Shown: positions 7,937 to 15,646 of the stretch, one piece after another
Layout of the letters: each line of letters starts with the position of its first letter
How positions within the stretch are numbered: position 1 is the first letter of the stretch
DNA from: Oscillospiraceae bacterium
GTDB taxonomy: Bacteria; Bacillota; Clostridia; Oscillospirales; Oscillospiraceae
Direction of reading: 5' to 3'
DNA: 64,000 bases
NCBI GenBank assembly: GCA_910574635.1
Contig: CAJTCG010000005.1
Span: 156,448-220,447, forward strand
Notes under the pieces: model-generated
Database searches by the model: none
The model's input: only the letters and a program-made list of their open reading frames with translations
Told to the model about the DNA's origin: nothing
Made by a program: the position numbers and the translations under genes

Positions 7937-7968
7937 AAAAAGGCAAGCCCCGGAGGGCCCGCCTTTTT
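7937..7968 (-). terminator. Terminator after the SpoIIQ-like gene
   Basis: The AAAAAGGC/GCCTTTTT stem holds an inner GCCC/GGGC helix; on the minus strand ttttctc follows. Confidence 0.7.
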
Positions 7969-7971
7969 GGC

Positions 7972-8685
7972 TCAGCTCTTTAAGAATTCGCCGGGGTCCA
8001 CCGCCTCCCCGTCCTGGGTGACGGAAAAATGGAGGTGGGGGCTTTGGGCGGCCTCGGCGGAGGCGGTGGCGCCCACCGCGCCGATGATCTGCCCGGCGGT
8101 GACCAGGTCCCCCGGCTCCACCGTGGGCCTCGCCTGAAGGTTGGAGTAGGTGGTGGCATACCCGCCCTGGTGCTCAATGACCACGGTGGTGCCCATCAGG
8201 GGATCGTCCTCCACGGAGGAAACGGTGCCGGCGGTGGCCGCCAGCACGGTGGTGCCGGGCTTGGCGGAGATGTCTACGCCGTCATGGGTCCGCCAGTCCG
8301 CCAGGGTGGGGCTGTAGACCAGCTGGTCCATGGAGAAGGCCATCAGCACCTCGCCCTTCAAGGGCTCCACGATGAGCTTGGGGGGTTCCGCCATCACCGG
8401 CGTGTCGTCCACCTGCACTTCCGGCATGGTGGGAACGATTTCCACCTCCACCGGAACCGGGGCGGAGGCCTCCACCGGGGGCTCCTCGTCCTCCGGTTCC
8501 GGCTCCGGGATATAGGCGCTTTCCACCGGGGCGCTGACCGTCTCCGTGGGCGCCGCCTGCTCTTCGTCGGGCTTGTCCCCGCTAAAGAGCAGGAACCAGC
8601 CGCTCACCGCCGCCGCGATCAGGCAGACGGCCAGCAGGAGATAAAAGCCCGTGCCGCTGAGGACGGATTTCAATTTGTGTTCCAT
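7972..8685 (-). CDS. M23 family metallopeptidase, SpoIIQ-like (237 aa)
   Basis: This is a membrane-anchored LytM/M23 protein. One N-terminal transmembrane segment (about residues 14-34) is followed by an acidic Pro/Glu linker (36-105) and a C-terminal LytM domain (115-235). The Zn ligands are intact: His134 and Asp138 in THDGVDI, and His217/His219 in SPHLHFSV. The size, single anchor and domain match SpoIIQ, the forespore half of the SpoIIQ-SpoIIIAH zipper. Clostridial SpoIIQ keeps the catalytic His that Bacillus lacks. A general cell wall endopeptidase is the alternative. Confidence 0.75.
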   Translation of the reverse strand: MEHKLKSVLSGTGFYLLLAVCLIAAAVSGWFLLFSGDKPDEEQAAPTETVSAPVESAYIPEPEPEDEEPPVEASAPVPVEVEIVPTMPEVQVDDTPVMAEPPKLIVEPLKGEVLMAFSMDQLVYSPTLADWRTHDGVDISAKPGTTVLAATAGTVSSVEDDPLMGTTVVIEHQGGYATTYSNLQARPTVEPGDLVTAGQIIGAVGATASAEAAQSPHLHFSVTQDGEAVDPGEFLKS

Positions 8686-8731
8686 GCAAGAGTTCCTCCC
8701 TCAATAGAAATAAGTCTGAGGGAAGTATGGA

Positions 8732-8760
8732 CGGGGACAGGAAAAATTATACCGTCCCCG
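8732..8760 (-). terminator. Possible terminator after rsmI
   Basis: A 7-bp GC stem (8732-8738 with 8754-8760) has an AT-rich 15-base loop. There is no T run after it, so this is weak. Confidence 0.3.
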
Positions 8761-8775
8761 CTCTCTGGAACGCTT

Positions 8776-9612
8776 TTATTTTCGCGCCTCCAGGGCGGCG
8801 GCGTAGAGGTCGTTTTTGCTGAGGCCCGTGTGTTCCGCCACCTCCCTGGCGGCGTCCTTCAGACGCTGCCCGGCGTCCACCAGGGCCAGCACCTGGGCTG
8901 CGCCCTCCTCCAGGGTGAGGACGGCGGCCTTTGACCGCTCCGCTCCGGCCACCACCAGGACGTATTCCCCCCGGGGGTCATGGTCCCGGTAGTACTCCGC
9001 CGCCTCCCCCAGGGTGCAGCGGCGGACCTCCTCGTGGAGCTTGGTCAGCTCCCGGCAGAGGGCGATCCGGCGCTCCGGGCCGAAGGCCTCGCAGAAGTCT
9101 GCCAGCGTGGGGCGGAGCTTGTGGGGGGCCTCGTGGAAGATCATGGTCCGGGTTTCGTTTTTCAGGCTCTCCAGGTGCTCCCGGCGGCTGCGCTTGTTGA
9201 CGGACAAAAAGCCCTCGAAGGTAAAGCGCCCCGTGGGCAGGCCGCTGACCGCCAGGGCGTTCACCGCGGCACAGCAGCCGGGGATGGACGTCACCGTCAC
9301 GCCGTGCTCTCCGCAGAGGCGGACCAGGGCCTCCCCCGGGTCCGAGATGGCGGGGGTCCCGGCGTCGGTGACCAGGGCGCAGCTCTCCCCCGACAGGAGG
9401 CGGCCCAGGACCGCCTGGCCGGCGGCGGCGGCGTTGTGCTCGTGATAGCTCGCCAGGGGCTTTTTGATTCCAAAGTGGTTCAGCAGCTTCAACGACACCC
9501 GGGTGTCCTCCGCCGCGATGAAGTCCACCGCCGCCAGAGTCTCCACCGCCCTGGGGGACAGGTCTTCCAGGTTGCCGATGGGCGTGGCCACCAGGTACAG
9601 CGTTCCGCTCAT
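8776..9612 (-). CDS. rsmI: 16S rRNA (cytidine(1402)-2'-O)-methyltransferase RsmI (278 aa)
   Basis: RsmI methylates the ribose of C1402 in the decoding centre using S-adenosylmethionine. The tetrapyrrole-methylase-type fold is clear: LYLVATPIGNLEDLSPRAVE at the start, FIAAEDTRVSLKLLNHFGI, LVTDAGTPAISDPG, IPGCCAAVNALAVSGLP and FHEAPHKL. The length is normal. The ATG overlaps the stop of the upstream methyltransferase gene (ATGA, 9609-9612), so translation is probably coupled. Confidence 0.95.
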   Translation of the reverse strand: MSGTLYLVATPIGNLEDLSPRAVETLAAVDFIAAEDTRVSLKLLNHFGIKKPLASYHEHNAAAAGQAVLGRLLSGESCALVTDAGTPAISDPGEALVRLCGEHGVTVTSIPGCCAAVNALAVSGLPTGRFTFEGFLSVNKRSRREHLESLKNETRTMIFHEAPHKLRPTLADFCEAFGPERRIALCRELTKLHEEVRRCTLGEAAEYYRDHDPRGEYVLVVAGAERSKAAVLTLEEGAAQVLALVDAGQRLKDAAREVAEHTGLSKNDLYAAALEARK

Positions 9613-10340
9613 AGCGGGGCCTCCTCTCGAAAGTAAATGCGGTTCAGCTCCGCCGTGGGGGAGCCGTCAGGGTTCTCCAGAATCAGCGGCTCCTCCACGG
9701 CCAGGCCCGGCTTTCCGCCCCGGCGGGCCTCCAGCAGCAGGAGGGAGGGGGCCCTCTCCGGCCGGAGGGAAACCAGCCGCAGCCGCTTGGGCTCCAGCCC
9801 CTCTCCCCGCAGGGCGCAGAGCAGGTCCGTCAGCCGCTCCGGCTTGTGGACCAGGCAGAAGGCCCCGCCCCAGCGCAGCAGCCGCCCGGCGGCCCGGCAC
9901 ACGTCCTCCAGGGTGCAGGCTTCCTCCGTCCGGGCGGTCCGGCGGGCCTCCCCCTTGGGCAGGGGACCGGCGGAGGGGGGGAAGTAGGGCGGGTTGCAGA
10001 CCGCCAGGTCAAAGCTCCCGGCGGGCAGGGCGGTTTCCCGCAGGTCCTCCAGCCGGAAGAACAGGCGGTCTTCCACCCGGTTCTCCGCCGCCGCCAGCTT
10101 CCCCAGGCGGACGGCCTCCGGCTGGATGTCCAGGCCCGTCACCGCCAGCGCCCGCTGGCGCTGGAGCAGAAGGAGGCCCAGCAGCCCCGTGCCGCAGCCC
10201 AGATCGCAGACCTTCCATCCCGGTTTCAGCCTCGGCAGGGAGGCCAGGAGGAAGCTGTCCAGCCCCGGGGGATGCTGCCCGTTTCCATAGACAAAGCGGA
10301 GGCCGCCGGGGCGCAGGGCCTCCCAGCGCGGGCCCTCCAT
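9609..10340 (-). CDS. tRNA1(Val) (adenine(37)-N6)-methyltransferase-like protein (243 aa)
   Basis: This is an S-adenosylmethionine-dependent N6-adenine methyltransferase of the TrmN6 (YfiC) group, thought to modify A37 of tRNA-Val. It has motif I VCDLGCGTGLLGLLLL and the catalytic NPPY motif in AVCNPPYFPP. The usual pairing with RsmI supports the call. The ATG at 10340 overlaps the NUDIX stop by one base (TGATG), so the longer frame to 10406 is rejected. Confidence 0.88.
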   Translation of the reverse strand: MEGPRWEALRPGGLRFVYGNGQHPPGLDSFLLASLPRLKPGWKVCDLGCGTGLLGLLLLQRQRALAVTGLDIQPEAVRLGKLAAAENRVEDRLFFRLEDLRETALPAGSFDLAVCNPPYFPPSAGPLPKGEARRTARTEEACTLEDVCRAAGRLLRWGGAFCLVHKPERLTDLLCALRGEGLEPKRLRLVSLRPERAPSLLLLEARRGGKPGLAVEEPLILENPDGSPTAELNRIYFREEAPL

Positions 10341-10909
10341 CAGCGGACGGGCGGATAGCCCGCCAGCCTGGCGTTGAGCTTGGAGTAAATGCGCGTTTGA
10401 AACCAAGGCTCCGTGGAGGCGGCCACGGCCTCCTCCAGGGCGAACCAGGCCACGGCGCTGTTCTCGCCGGCCTTGCGGCGCACCGGGGCGGCGGGGTCCG
10501 CCTCCAGAAGAAAGGTGACGTTCAGGTGGAGGTGAGAGGAGACATACCGCCCCCGCTTCTCGTGGCCGTCCACCGTCAAAATCTCCACGGAATAAATGTC
10601 CCGGGATACGGGCCGGACCTCCTCCAGGCCGCTTTCCTCCCGGACCTCCCGGAGGGCCGCGGACAGCAAGTCCCGCTCCCCGTCGGCATGGCCCCCCAGC
10701 CAGGACCAGGAGTCATAGAGGTTGTGGTAGGCCAGCAATACCCGGTTCCGCCCGGGGCTCACCACCCAGGCGGAGGCCGTCAGGTGGGCCGGGTCCTCCC
10801 GGCCATAGGGAGCCTGTCCGTTTTCCAGCAGGCGCAGCAGCGCCTCCCGGTCCCGCTCCTCCTGTTCGTTCCAGGGCCGAAAGGCCCGCAGCTGCGCAGC
10901 TAGGTCCAT
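10340..10909 (-). CDS. NUDIX hydrolase (189 aa)
   Basis: This is a NUDIX-fold pyrophosphohydrolase of unknown substrate. The NUDIX box reads GGHADGERDLL followed by REVREESGL. The catalytic REXXEE part is intact, but the first box Glu (GX5E) is replaced by Arg, with Glu one place earlier. Family members usually have GGHADG-D/E-E-D-L here. The ATG at 10909 follows a weak gaggtgg site. It is first in a coupled operon with trmN6 and rsmI. Confidence 0.85.
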   Translation of the reverse strand: MDLAAQLRAFRPWNEQEERDREALLRLLENGQAPYGREDPAHLTASAWVVSPGRNRVLLAYHNLYDSWSWLGGHADGERDLLSAALREVREESGLEEVRPVSRDIYSVEILTVDGHEKRGRYVSSHLHLNVTFLLEADPAAPVRRKAGENSAVAWFALEEAVAASTEPWFQTRIYSKLNARLAGYPPVR

Positions 10910-11097
10910 AGCAATCCCACCTCGCCCGAATTTGGTAACAGCATCTATGATAGCACAGTTTTCCCAAAAGGGAAAGCGGTAAAATTCCGCCCCCGTTCCG
11001 CGTTTTCCCGCCAGGGAGCGGTCCTGGCCTGGTAGAAACTTACAGAAAAATGGAAAAAATGCACAATATATAGGGTTTGCCGCAGAAAACAAAAAAA

Positions 11098-11105
11098 TTG
11101 TCGAA
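11098..11105. promoter_or_regulatory. 0A box upstream of spo0A
   Basis: TTGTCGAA matches the Spo0A-P binding consensus exactly. It lies 30 bases upstream of the -35 of the spo0A promoter, consistent with autoregulation. Confidence 0.6.
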
Positions 11106-11134
11106 GAAAACTTCTGTTTTTTTGTAATCCTGTC

Positions 11135-11163
11135 TTGAAAAATCTGGAAATTTATGCTATTTT
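11135..11163 (+). promoter_or_regulatory. Extended -10 promoter of spo0A
   Basis: TTGAAA (11135-11140), 17 bases, TATTTT (11158-11163) with an upstream TGC extension. The leader holds a TGTCAG/CTGACA hairpin (11183-11200). The rest of the 320-base region is AT-rich, with T and A runs and no open frame. Confidence 0.6.
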
Positions 11164-11231
11164 AAAGAAAACGAGCTGAGAGTGTCAGGACGCTCTGACA
11201 GCCGATCAAGAAGGAAAGGTTTGGAATCATC

Positions 11232-11999
11232 ATGGAACATCAAAGGACTGTAATTCTGGCGGACGCCAGCGAGGAATTCCGCGCCATGCTGCAGGAGGCC
11301 ATCGAGCAGGCCGGTGAGTTTACCGTGGCGGCTTCCACCGGGAACGGAGTGGAAGCGCTGCGGCTGATTGAGGAGCGGAAGCCGGACCTTCTGCTGACGG
11401 ATGTGGCCCTGCCGGGGCTGGACGGGCTGGGGCTTCTCAAGGCGGCGAAGGAGATGGATTGCTGCCCCAAGGCCATCATCGTCTCCGCCTTCTGCGGGCA
11501 TCAGACCTTGGCGGACGCGGAGAAGCTGGGCGTGTGCTACTATCTGCCAAAGCCCTGTGAGCCCGCCTCCCTGGTGGAGCGGATGCACGGCATTTTCGAG
11601 GGGCCCGCGTCTCCGGACCTCCGGGTGCACGCTTTGCGGAACACTGTCACCAACGTGATCCACGAAATCGGCGTCCCCGCACATATCAAGGGCTACCAGT
11701 ACCTGCGGGAGGCCATCATCATCGCGGTCAACGACATGGAGGTCATCAACGCGGTGACCAAGGTGCTGTATCCAGCGGTGGCCAAGCGCTTCGGCACCAC
11801 GCCCTCCCGGGTGGAGCGGGCCATCCGCCACGCCATCGAGGTGGCCTGGGACCGGGGAGACCTGGAGACGCTGCAAAAGTACTTCGGCTACACCGTGTCC
11901 AACACCAAGGGAAAGCCCACAAACTCGGAGTTCATCGCCATGATCGCCGACCGGCTGATGCTCAGCGGAGACGGCTGGGTGCTGCGGGACCAGGGCTGA
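11232..11999 (+). CDS. spo0A: Sporulation master regulator Spo0A (255 aa)
   Basis: Spo0A is the response regulator that commits the cell to sporulation. The receiver domain spans residues 5-120, with phosphoacceptor Asp57 ([13 protein letters not shown]) and Lys107 (LPKPCE). The acidic pocket has only one Asp (ILADAS; usually two). The DNA-binding domain (135-250) carries hallmark blocks [40 protein letters not shown] and [12 protein letters not shown]. It sits alone, with its own promoter, 0A box and terminator. In most clostridia spoIVB precedes it; here a NUDIX operon diverges from it. Confidence 0.97.
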   Translation: MEHQRTVILADASEEFRAMLQEAIEQAGEFTVAASTGNGVEALRLIEERKPDLLLTDVALPGLDGLGLLKAAKEMDCCPKAIIVSAFCGHQTLADAEKLGVCYYLPKPCEPASLVERMHGIFEGPASPDLRVHALRNTVTNVIHEIGVPAHIKGYQYLREAIIIAVNDMEVINAVTKVLYPAVAKRFGTTPSRVERAIRHAIEVAWDRGDLETLQKYFGYTVSNTKGKPTNSEFIAMIADRLMLSGDGWVLRDQG

Positions 12000-12011
12000 G
12001 ACTGCGCAAGG

Positions 12012-12043
12012 AGAGGAGAGGCAAAACGCCTCTCCTCTTTTTT
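12012..12043 (+). terminator. Terminator after spo0A
   Basis: An 11-bp stem (12012-12022 with 12028-12038), AAAAC loop, T run to 12043. It abuts the end of the convergent DUF2812 gene. Confidence 0.92.
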
Positions 12044-13466
12044 ATGCCTCCGGGCCCAGGCGGGCGGAGACGAGGGCCTTTTGCTCCTCCGTGGGGGGCC
12101 AGTCCAGGTCAAGGCCCACCACCCGGCCCGGGAAGCATAAGAGCCAGTTGTCCGTGGCCTTGCCGTCCTGCCGGTAGTACTGCCGGTAGGCGGCCTCCGC
12201 GCCCCAGGGGGCCGGGTCCTCCGGGCGGTAGGTCTTGGAAAACTCGGGGATGCCGGGGGAGTCGCCGTCAGCCAGGAGGTCTTCCATCAGCGCCTCCAGG
12301 AGCCATTGGGTCCGGGGCTCGTAGATGGTATAGCTGAGACGGAGGGAGCCTGGCCATGTGGTTTCGTCCTCATCCCCGGTGTTCTGAAAGGCATACTCCC
12401 GGTAGGACTGTTCCGGCAGGAGGAAGGAACCCTGGGTCATCCGCTCCCGCCTGTCGTGGCGGTAGGTCTCTCCGGTCAGATCCGTGAGGGTCAGGGGCAG
12501 ATCCTCCCGGGGGTGCACGTCGAATTTGATGTGCTGGTAGGTGTAGGTCTCCCCGCTGCCGCCAGAGAGCCAGCCGAAGCGGATGCTGGCCCAGACCAGT
12601 CCGCCGATCATAGCGAAGACCAGCAGCACGTCCACTGCCAGGGTGCCCGCGATGTTCCACCGCTTAGAGACCCGCCGGCTCCGCAGAAAGGCCGTGGTTC
12701 CCCGGATTAGGGCCCCTACCAAGGAGAACAGGGCCAAATACGCCGTGAAGAACACCACGTAGCCCCTGCCGCCGCTGATGAGCTCCGTCACCAGCCAGAC
12801 CGCCACAAAGAGCCCCACCAGGACCAGTCCTGCGCGGTTGATCCGCTGATAGGCCTTGGTGCTGATGGGGGCGCAGGGCCCGCCCTCCTCAATGGAGCGG
12901 CGGGAGCGCCTCCGCCAGCCGTAGTAATGACAGAGGGTGTAGATTTCCAGCAGGGCCATCAGGACGAACAGCGGCCCGGAGATGAGGCTGCCGCTGCGCT
13001 CCAGAACGCGGAGGGGCTTGACGAACAGCGTACCCAGGGAGGAGAAGGACATGAACAGCCCCAGGGCCAGCAGGATGAGGTTCGTAAGCAGGAAGCTTTT
13101 TCCCAGGGAGCGGTGGATGTTCTCAAGCCGCAGGGCCTCGTCCGTCTCCAGGGGAACCGCATCCGTGTCCTCTGTGGAGAAGATCTGCATCTGGAACCAA
13201 TCGCAAACCTTGGTCCACCCGGCGGCATTGCACAGCTCCTCCAGGGATTCCTGCCCCTCCGTGGGGCCGGGGTTGAACTGGGAGGCCCCGGCGTTGTAGG
13301 TGACGGCGTAGCGAAGGCTCGCGGGCTCGGCCCGGCGGTATTTCCAGAGGGCGTTCCCCGCCTTTTCCAGCCGCCAGCCCTGAGCGGCCATGGCGGAGAG
13401 GTGTTCCTCCACGCCCCGGTAGTCGTAGAGGCAGAGGGTGTTCCAACGGCATTTGAGATCCTTCAT
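12042..13466 (-). CDS. DUF2812 domain-containing membrane protein, copy B (474 aa)
   Basis: The N-terminal cytoplasmic DUF2812 domain (1-110) opens with the family signature WNTLCLYDYRGVEEHLSAM and GWRLEKAG. About five hydrophobic segments follow, then an extracellular C-terminal region from roughly residue 300. The function of DUF2812 proteins is not known. They are typically encoded next to PadR regulators, as here. It is a paralogue of the preceding gene, nearly identical over the first 100 residues and diverged in the rest. The start overlaps the upstream stop (ATGA, 13463-13466). Confidence 0.85.
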   Translation of the reverse strand: MKDLKCRWNTLCLYDYRGVEEHLSAMAAQGWRLEKAGNALWKYRRAEPASLRYAVTYNAGASQFNPGPTEGQESLEELCNAAGWTKVCDWFQMQIFSTEDTDAVPLETDEALRLENIHRSLGKSFLLTNLILLALGLFMSFSSLGTLFVKPLRVLERSGSLISGPLFVLMALLEIYTLCHYYGWRRRSRRSIEEGGPCAPISTKAYQRINRAGLVLVGLFVAVWLVTELISGGRGYVVFFTAYLALFSLVGALIRGTTAFLRSRRVSKRWNIAGTLAVDVLLVFAMIGGLVWASIRFGWLSGGSGETYTYQHIKFDVHPREDLPLTLTDLTGETYRHDRRERMTQGSFLLPEQSYREYAFQNTGDEDETTWPGSLRLSYTIYEPRTQWLLEALMEDLLADGDSPGIPEFSKTYRPEDPAPWGAEAAYRQYYRQDGKATDNWLLCFPGRVVGLDLDWPPTEEQKALVSARLGPEA

Positions 13467-14890
13467 GTGGTCTCCTCCTTCCAGTCCTCCGGGGCCAGCC
13501 GGGCGGAAATCAGGGCCTTTTGGGCGTCCGACGGCTCCGCGTCCGGGCTGACCGACGCTGCCCGGCCCGGCCAGACCAGGAGCCAGCTGTCTCCGGGGTC
13601 CTCGTCATAGTAGCGCCGGTAGGCCGCCTCCGCCCCCCAGGGGACCGGGTCTTCCGGGACATAGCGCAGGGTGAAGAGGGTCATACTCCGGAATTTAATG
13701 GGGTCGTCCTCCAGAAGGTCCTCCAGCAGGGATTCCTGGAGGGCGGGGGAGGAGAGGTCCCAGAGGGTGTAGCCCAGCCCGCAGACCTTGGGTCCGTCTC
13801 CCAGGAGGGCTGTCTCCCGGTAGGCCCGCTGAGGGATGAAGACGGAGCCCAGGTCCTCCGCCTCCCGGCGGACGTGGCCGTACTCCTCTCCGGTGAGCTC
13901 CGCCAGGGTCAGGGGGAAGTCCTGCCGGGGAGAGACGTCCCAGTTCTGGTCCCGGTACTCGTAAGTCTCCCCCGTGGGGCGTTCGTCGGAGAACCAGTCG
14001 GTTTCATAGCGGCTCCAGATCAGCCCGCCGATGAGGGTGAAGCACAGGACCACATCCACCGCCAGGGTCCAGGCGATGTTGGAGGTCTTGGAAGCCCCCT
14101 TCTTTCGAAGCAGGGCCGTGGTCCCCCGCATCAGAATGTTAATCAGGGTGAAGAATGCCATGTACACCGCGAAGTACAGCACCGCGCCCCGGTGCCCCCG
14201 GTCCAGCTCCGACAGCAGGAACACCGCCACCAGCAGGACCAGCAGGACCCACATGCCCAGGCTGGCCCACCGGCTCCCGCAGCCCACCGGGAGGCAGGTC
14301 CCGCCCTCCTCCACGGAGCGGCGGGACCGCCGCCGCCAGAGGAAGTAACCGGCGAGAAGACAGAGCTGGAGGGCCGCCTCCGCCAGGCACAGGACCCCGG
14401 CGGTGAGCAAGGCGTTGTTTTTCAGCATGCCGTAGAGGTCCCAGGTGACCAGAGCCAGGAAGAAGTCCCGGCCGATGAAGAGCATCAGAAGCAGGACGGC
14501 AATGTTGCCGGGGAGGAAGCTCTTCCGCATGCAGCGGTGGATGTTTTCCAGACGCAGAGCCTCGTCGGTTTCCAGAGGGACGGCGGCGGGGTCCTCCGTG
14601 GAATAAATCTGCATCTTGGAGCAGTCGGAGACCTTTTCCCACCCGGCGGCGGCGCAGAGCTCCTCCAGGGACTGCTCCCCCTCCGTGGGGCCCGGCTCGA
14701 ACCGGGAGGCTCCGGCGTTGTAGGTGACGGCATAACGAAGGCTCGCGGGCTCGGCCCGGCGGTACTTCCAGAAGGTGACTCCCGCCTTTTCCAGCCGCCA
14801 GCCCTGGGCGGCCATGGCGGAGAGATGCTCCTCCACGCCCCGGTAGTCATAGAGCTGAAACGTGTTCCAGCGATAGGCCACATTTTTCAT
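13463..14890 (-). CDS. DUF2812 domain-containing membrane protein, copy A (475 aa)
   Basis: It has the same architecture as its neighbour: DUF2812 signature WNTFQLYDYRGVEEHLSAM, then several membrane helices and a C-terminal domain with repeated motifs such as DLTLAELTGEEY-like blocks. The ATG at 14890 overlaps the PadR stop (ATGA). The three genes are therefore translationally coupled, and the membrane proteins are probably the regulated output of PadR. A membrane stress or signalling role is possible but not shown. Confidence 0.85.
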   Translation of the reverse strand: MKNVAYRWNTFQLYDYRGVEEHLSAMAAQGWRLEKAGVTFWKYRRAEPASLRYAVTYNAGASRFEPGPTEGEQSLEELCAAAGWEKVSDCSKMQIYSTEDPAAVPLETDEALRLENIHRCMRKSFLPGNIAVLLLMLFIGRDFFLALVTWDLYGMLKNNALLTAGVLCLAEAALQLCLLAGYFLWRRRSRRSVEEGGTCLPVGCGSRWASLGMWVLLVLLVAVFLLSELDRGHRGAVLYFAVYMAFFTLINILMRGTTALLRKKGASKTSNIAWTLAVDVVLCFTLIGGLIWSRYETDWFSDERPTGETYEYRDQNWDVSPRQDFPLTLAELTGEEYGHVRREAEDLGSVFIPQRAYRETALLGDGPKVCGLGYTLWDLSSPALQESLLEDLLEDDPIKFRSMTLFTLRYVPEDPVPWGAEAAYRRYYDEDPGDSWLLVWPGRAASVSPDAEPSDAQKALISARLAPEDWKEETT

Positions 14891-15210
14891 TTCAGGTCCT
14901 CCTCTCCCACGCAGGTCTTGTAATCCTCGGTCAGCGCCAGCAGGCGGCGGTACTCCGCCCGCAGGGTCTCCCGGCCCTTGTCCGTAATCAGGTAGCTCCG
15001 CTTCCGGCCCTCTACGGCGGTCTCCCGGATTATCCCCGCCTGCTGGAAGCTGTCCAGGAGGTTGTACAGGGTGCCGGGCCCCAGGTCCACCCGCCCGCGG
15101 GTCAGGGCGGACACCCGGGTCATGATGTCCGTGCCGCAGCACTCCTCCCGGAGGGTGAGGAGGATGTAGAACATCGGCTCCGTCAGGGTTTGAAACTTCT
15201 CTCTCGCCAC
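14887..15210 (-). CDS. PadR family transcriptional regulator (107 aa)
   Basis: This is a winged-helix repressor of the PadR family. It starts VAREKFQTLTEPMFYILLTL and has the recognition-helix region DLGPGTLYNLLDSFQQAGII and a wing RKRSYLITDKGRETL, with a short C-terminal dimer helix. The start is a GTG (15208-15210) six bases after aggagg; the longer frame to 15519 overlaps its own promoter. Palindromes in the promoter make autoregulation likely. Confidence 0.92.
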   Translation of the reverse strand: MAREKFQTLTEPMFYILLTLREECCGTDIMTRVSALTRGRVDLGPGTLYNLLDSFQQAGIIRETAVEGRKRSYLITDKGRETLRAEYRRLLALTEDYKTCVGEEDLK

Positions 15211-15212
15211 GG

Positions 15213-15279
15213 CGCACCTCCTAATATCGAATATCGTTATTACTAGGTACAGTATAATATCGAACATCGATATTGTCAA
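15213..15279 (-). promoter_or_regulatory. PadR promoter with operator filling the spacer
   Basis: On the minus strand TTGACA (15274-15279), 17 bases and TATACT (15251-15256). The whole spacer (15257-15273) is a perfect 7-3-7 palindrome, ATATCGA-TGT-TCGATAT. A related imperfect repeat with two ATATCG units lies at about 15222-15237, between the promoter and the ribosome binding site. A bound repressor would block polymerase directly. Confidence 0.7.
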
Positions 15280-15330
15280 GGGGCACGGGGAAAAAGAGCG
15301 GCAAAAAGCCGCCCAAGCGGGCGGCGGAAA

Positions 15331-15359
15331 TTGACAGGCGCTGGACGGTATGGTAGGAT
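15331..15359 (+). promoter_or_regulatory. Promoter of the candidate toxin mRNA
   Basis: TTGACA (15331-15336), 17 bases, TAGGAT (15354-15359). Transcription is expected to start near A15366, the first base of the inverted repeat. Confidence 0.65.
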
Positions 15360-15445
15360 GGCGGCAGAAGGACGCTGCTGCATGGAAGCGGTCAGTCCAC
15401 CGTTTGCACCCCTGCGCAAATCCAACATGGGGGGAGGTGGCGTGG

Positions 15446-15532
15446 ATGTGGAAAAAACGGCTTTTTGCTGTGCTGCGGTTCATGGTGTTTTTCGCCATGG
15501 CATCGCTGCTACTTACCACAAAAGCGTGTTGA
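15446..15532 (+). CDS. Candidate type I toxin: 28-residue hydrophobic peptide
   Basis: The ATG at 15446 lies 8 bases after a very strong GGAGG in a G-rich run (15429-15440). The peptide starts MWKKRLFAVLRF, continues as one hydrophobic helix (MVFFAMASLLL) and ends TTKAC. A basic N-terminus, one membrane span and a short polar tail are typical of membrane-acting type I toxins. I do not recognise it as BsrG, TxpA, Fst or Hok. Downstream a hairpin (15528-15560) has a CCCCC loop that could mask the ribosome binding site. Flanking signals are listed separately. The toxic function is inferred from layout and peptide character only. Confidence 0.6.
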   Translation: MWKKRLFAVLRFMVFFAMASLLLTTKAC

Positions 15533-15611
15533 CCGCCCGGTCTACCCCCGAGCGGTCAACTGTGAACTAGTTGGCTGAACCGGACTGACCGTTTTGCAGC
15601 GGCGTCCTTCT
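15520..15611 (-). ncRNA. Candidate antisense antitoxin RNA
   Basis: This is the expected transcript from the perfect minus-strand promoter at 15618-15646. It starts near 15611 and runs about 90 bases, ending after the 9-bp hairpin 15528-15560 (GTTGACCGC/GCGGTCAAC), where the minus strand continues acgctttt. It is fully complementary to the 3' half of the toxin mRNA, the arrangement of TxpA/RatA and BsrG/SR4. The end point is uncertain. Confidence 0.55.
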
Positions 15612-15617
15612 ATGTTC

Positions 15618-15646
15618 ATTATACGGATTCGCCCTGGTTTTGTCAA
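15618..15646 (-). promoter_or_regulatory. Perfect-consensus sigma-A promoter opposing the toxin gene
   Basis: TTGACA (15641-15646), 17-base spacer, TATAAT (15618-15623) on the minus strand: an exact consensus with no open frame after it. It is the strongest promoter sequence seen in the window. It is stronger than the toxin promoter, as expected for an unstable antitoxin RNA. Confidence 0.8.

Larger units (their letters stand above)
15366..15611. repeat. Inverted repeat bracketing the candidate toxin locus
   Basis: The left arm 15366-15398 matches the reverse complement of the right arm 15582-15611. Both begin AGAAGGACGC, then T or C, then GCTGCA, and both end CGGTCAGTCC; about 26 bases are identical. 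Each arm begins at the predicted start of one of two opposing transcripts. The 5' end of the toxin mRNA can therefore pair with its own 3' part. Confidence 0.75.

Noticed and set aside
15331..15570. Alternative 79-codon frame across the toxin locus
   Set aside because: It starts inside the -35 hexamer, has no ribosome site for its start, and its product is not membrane-like; the overlapping 28-codon frame has a strong site and coherent hydrophobic profile.
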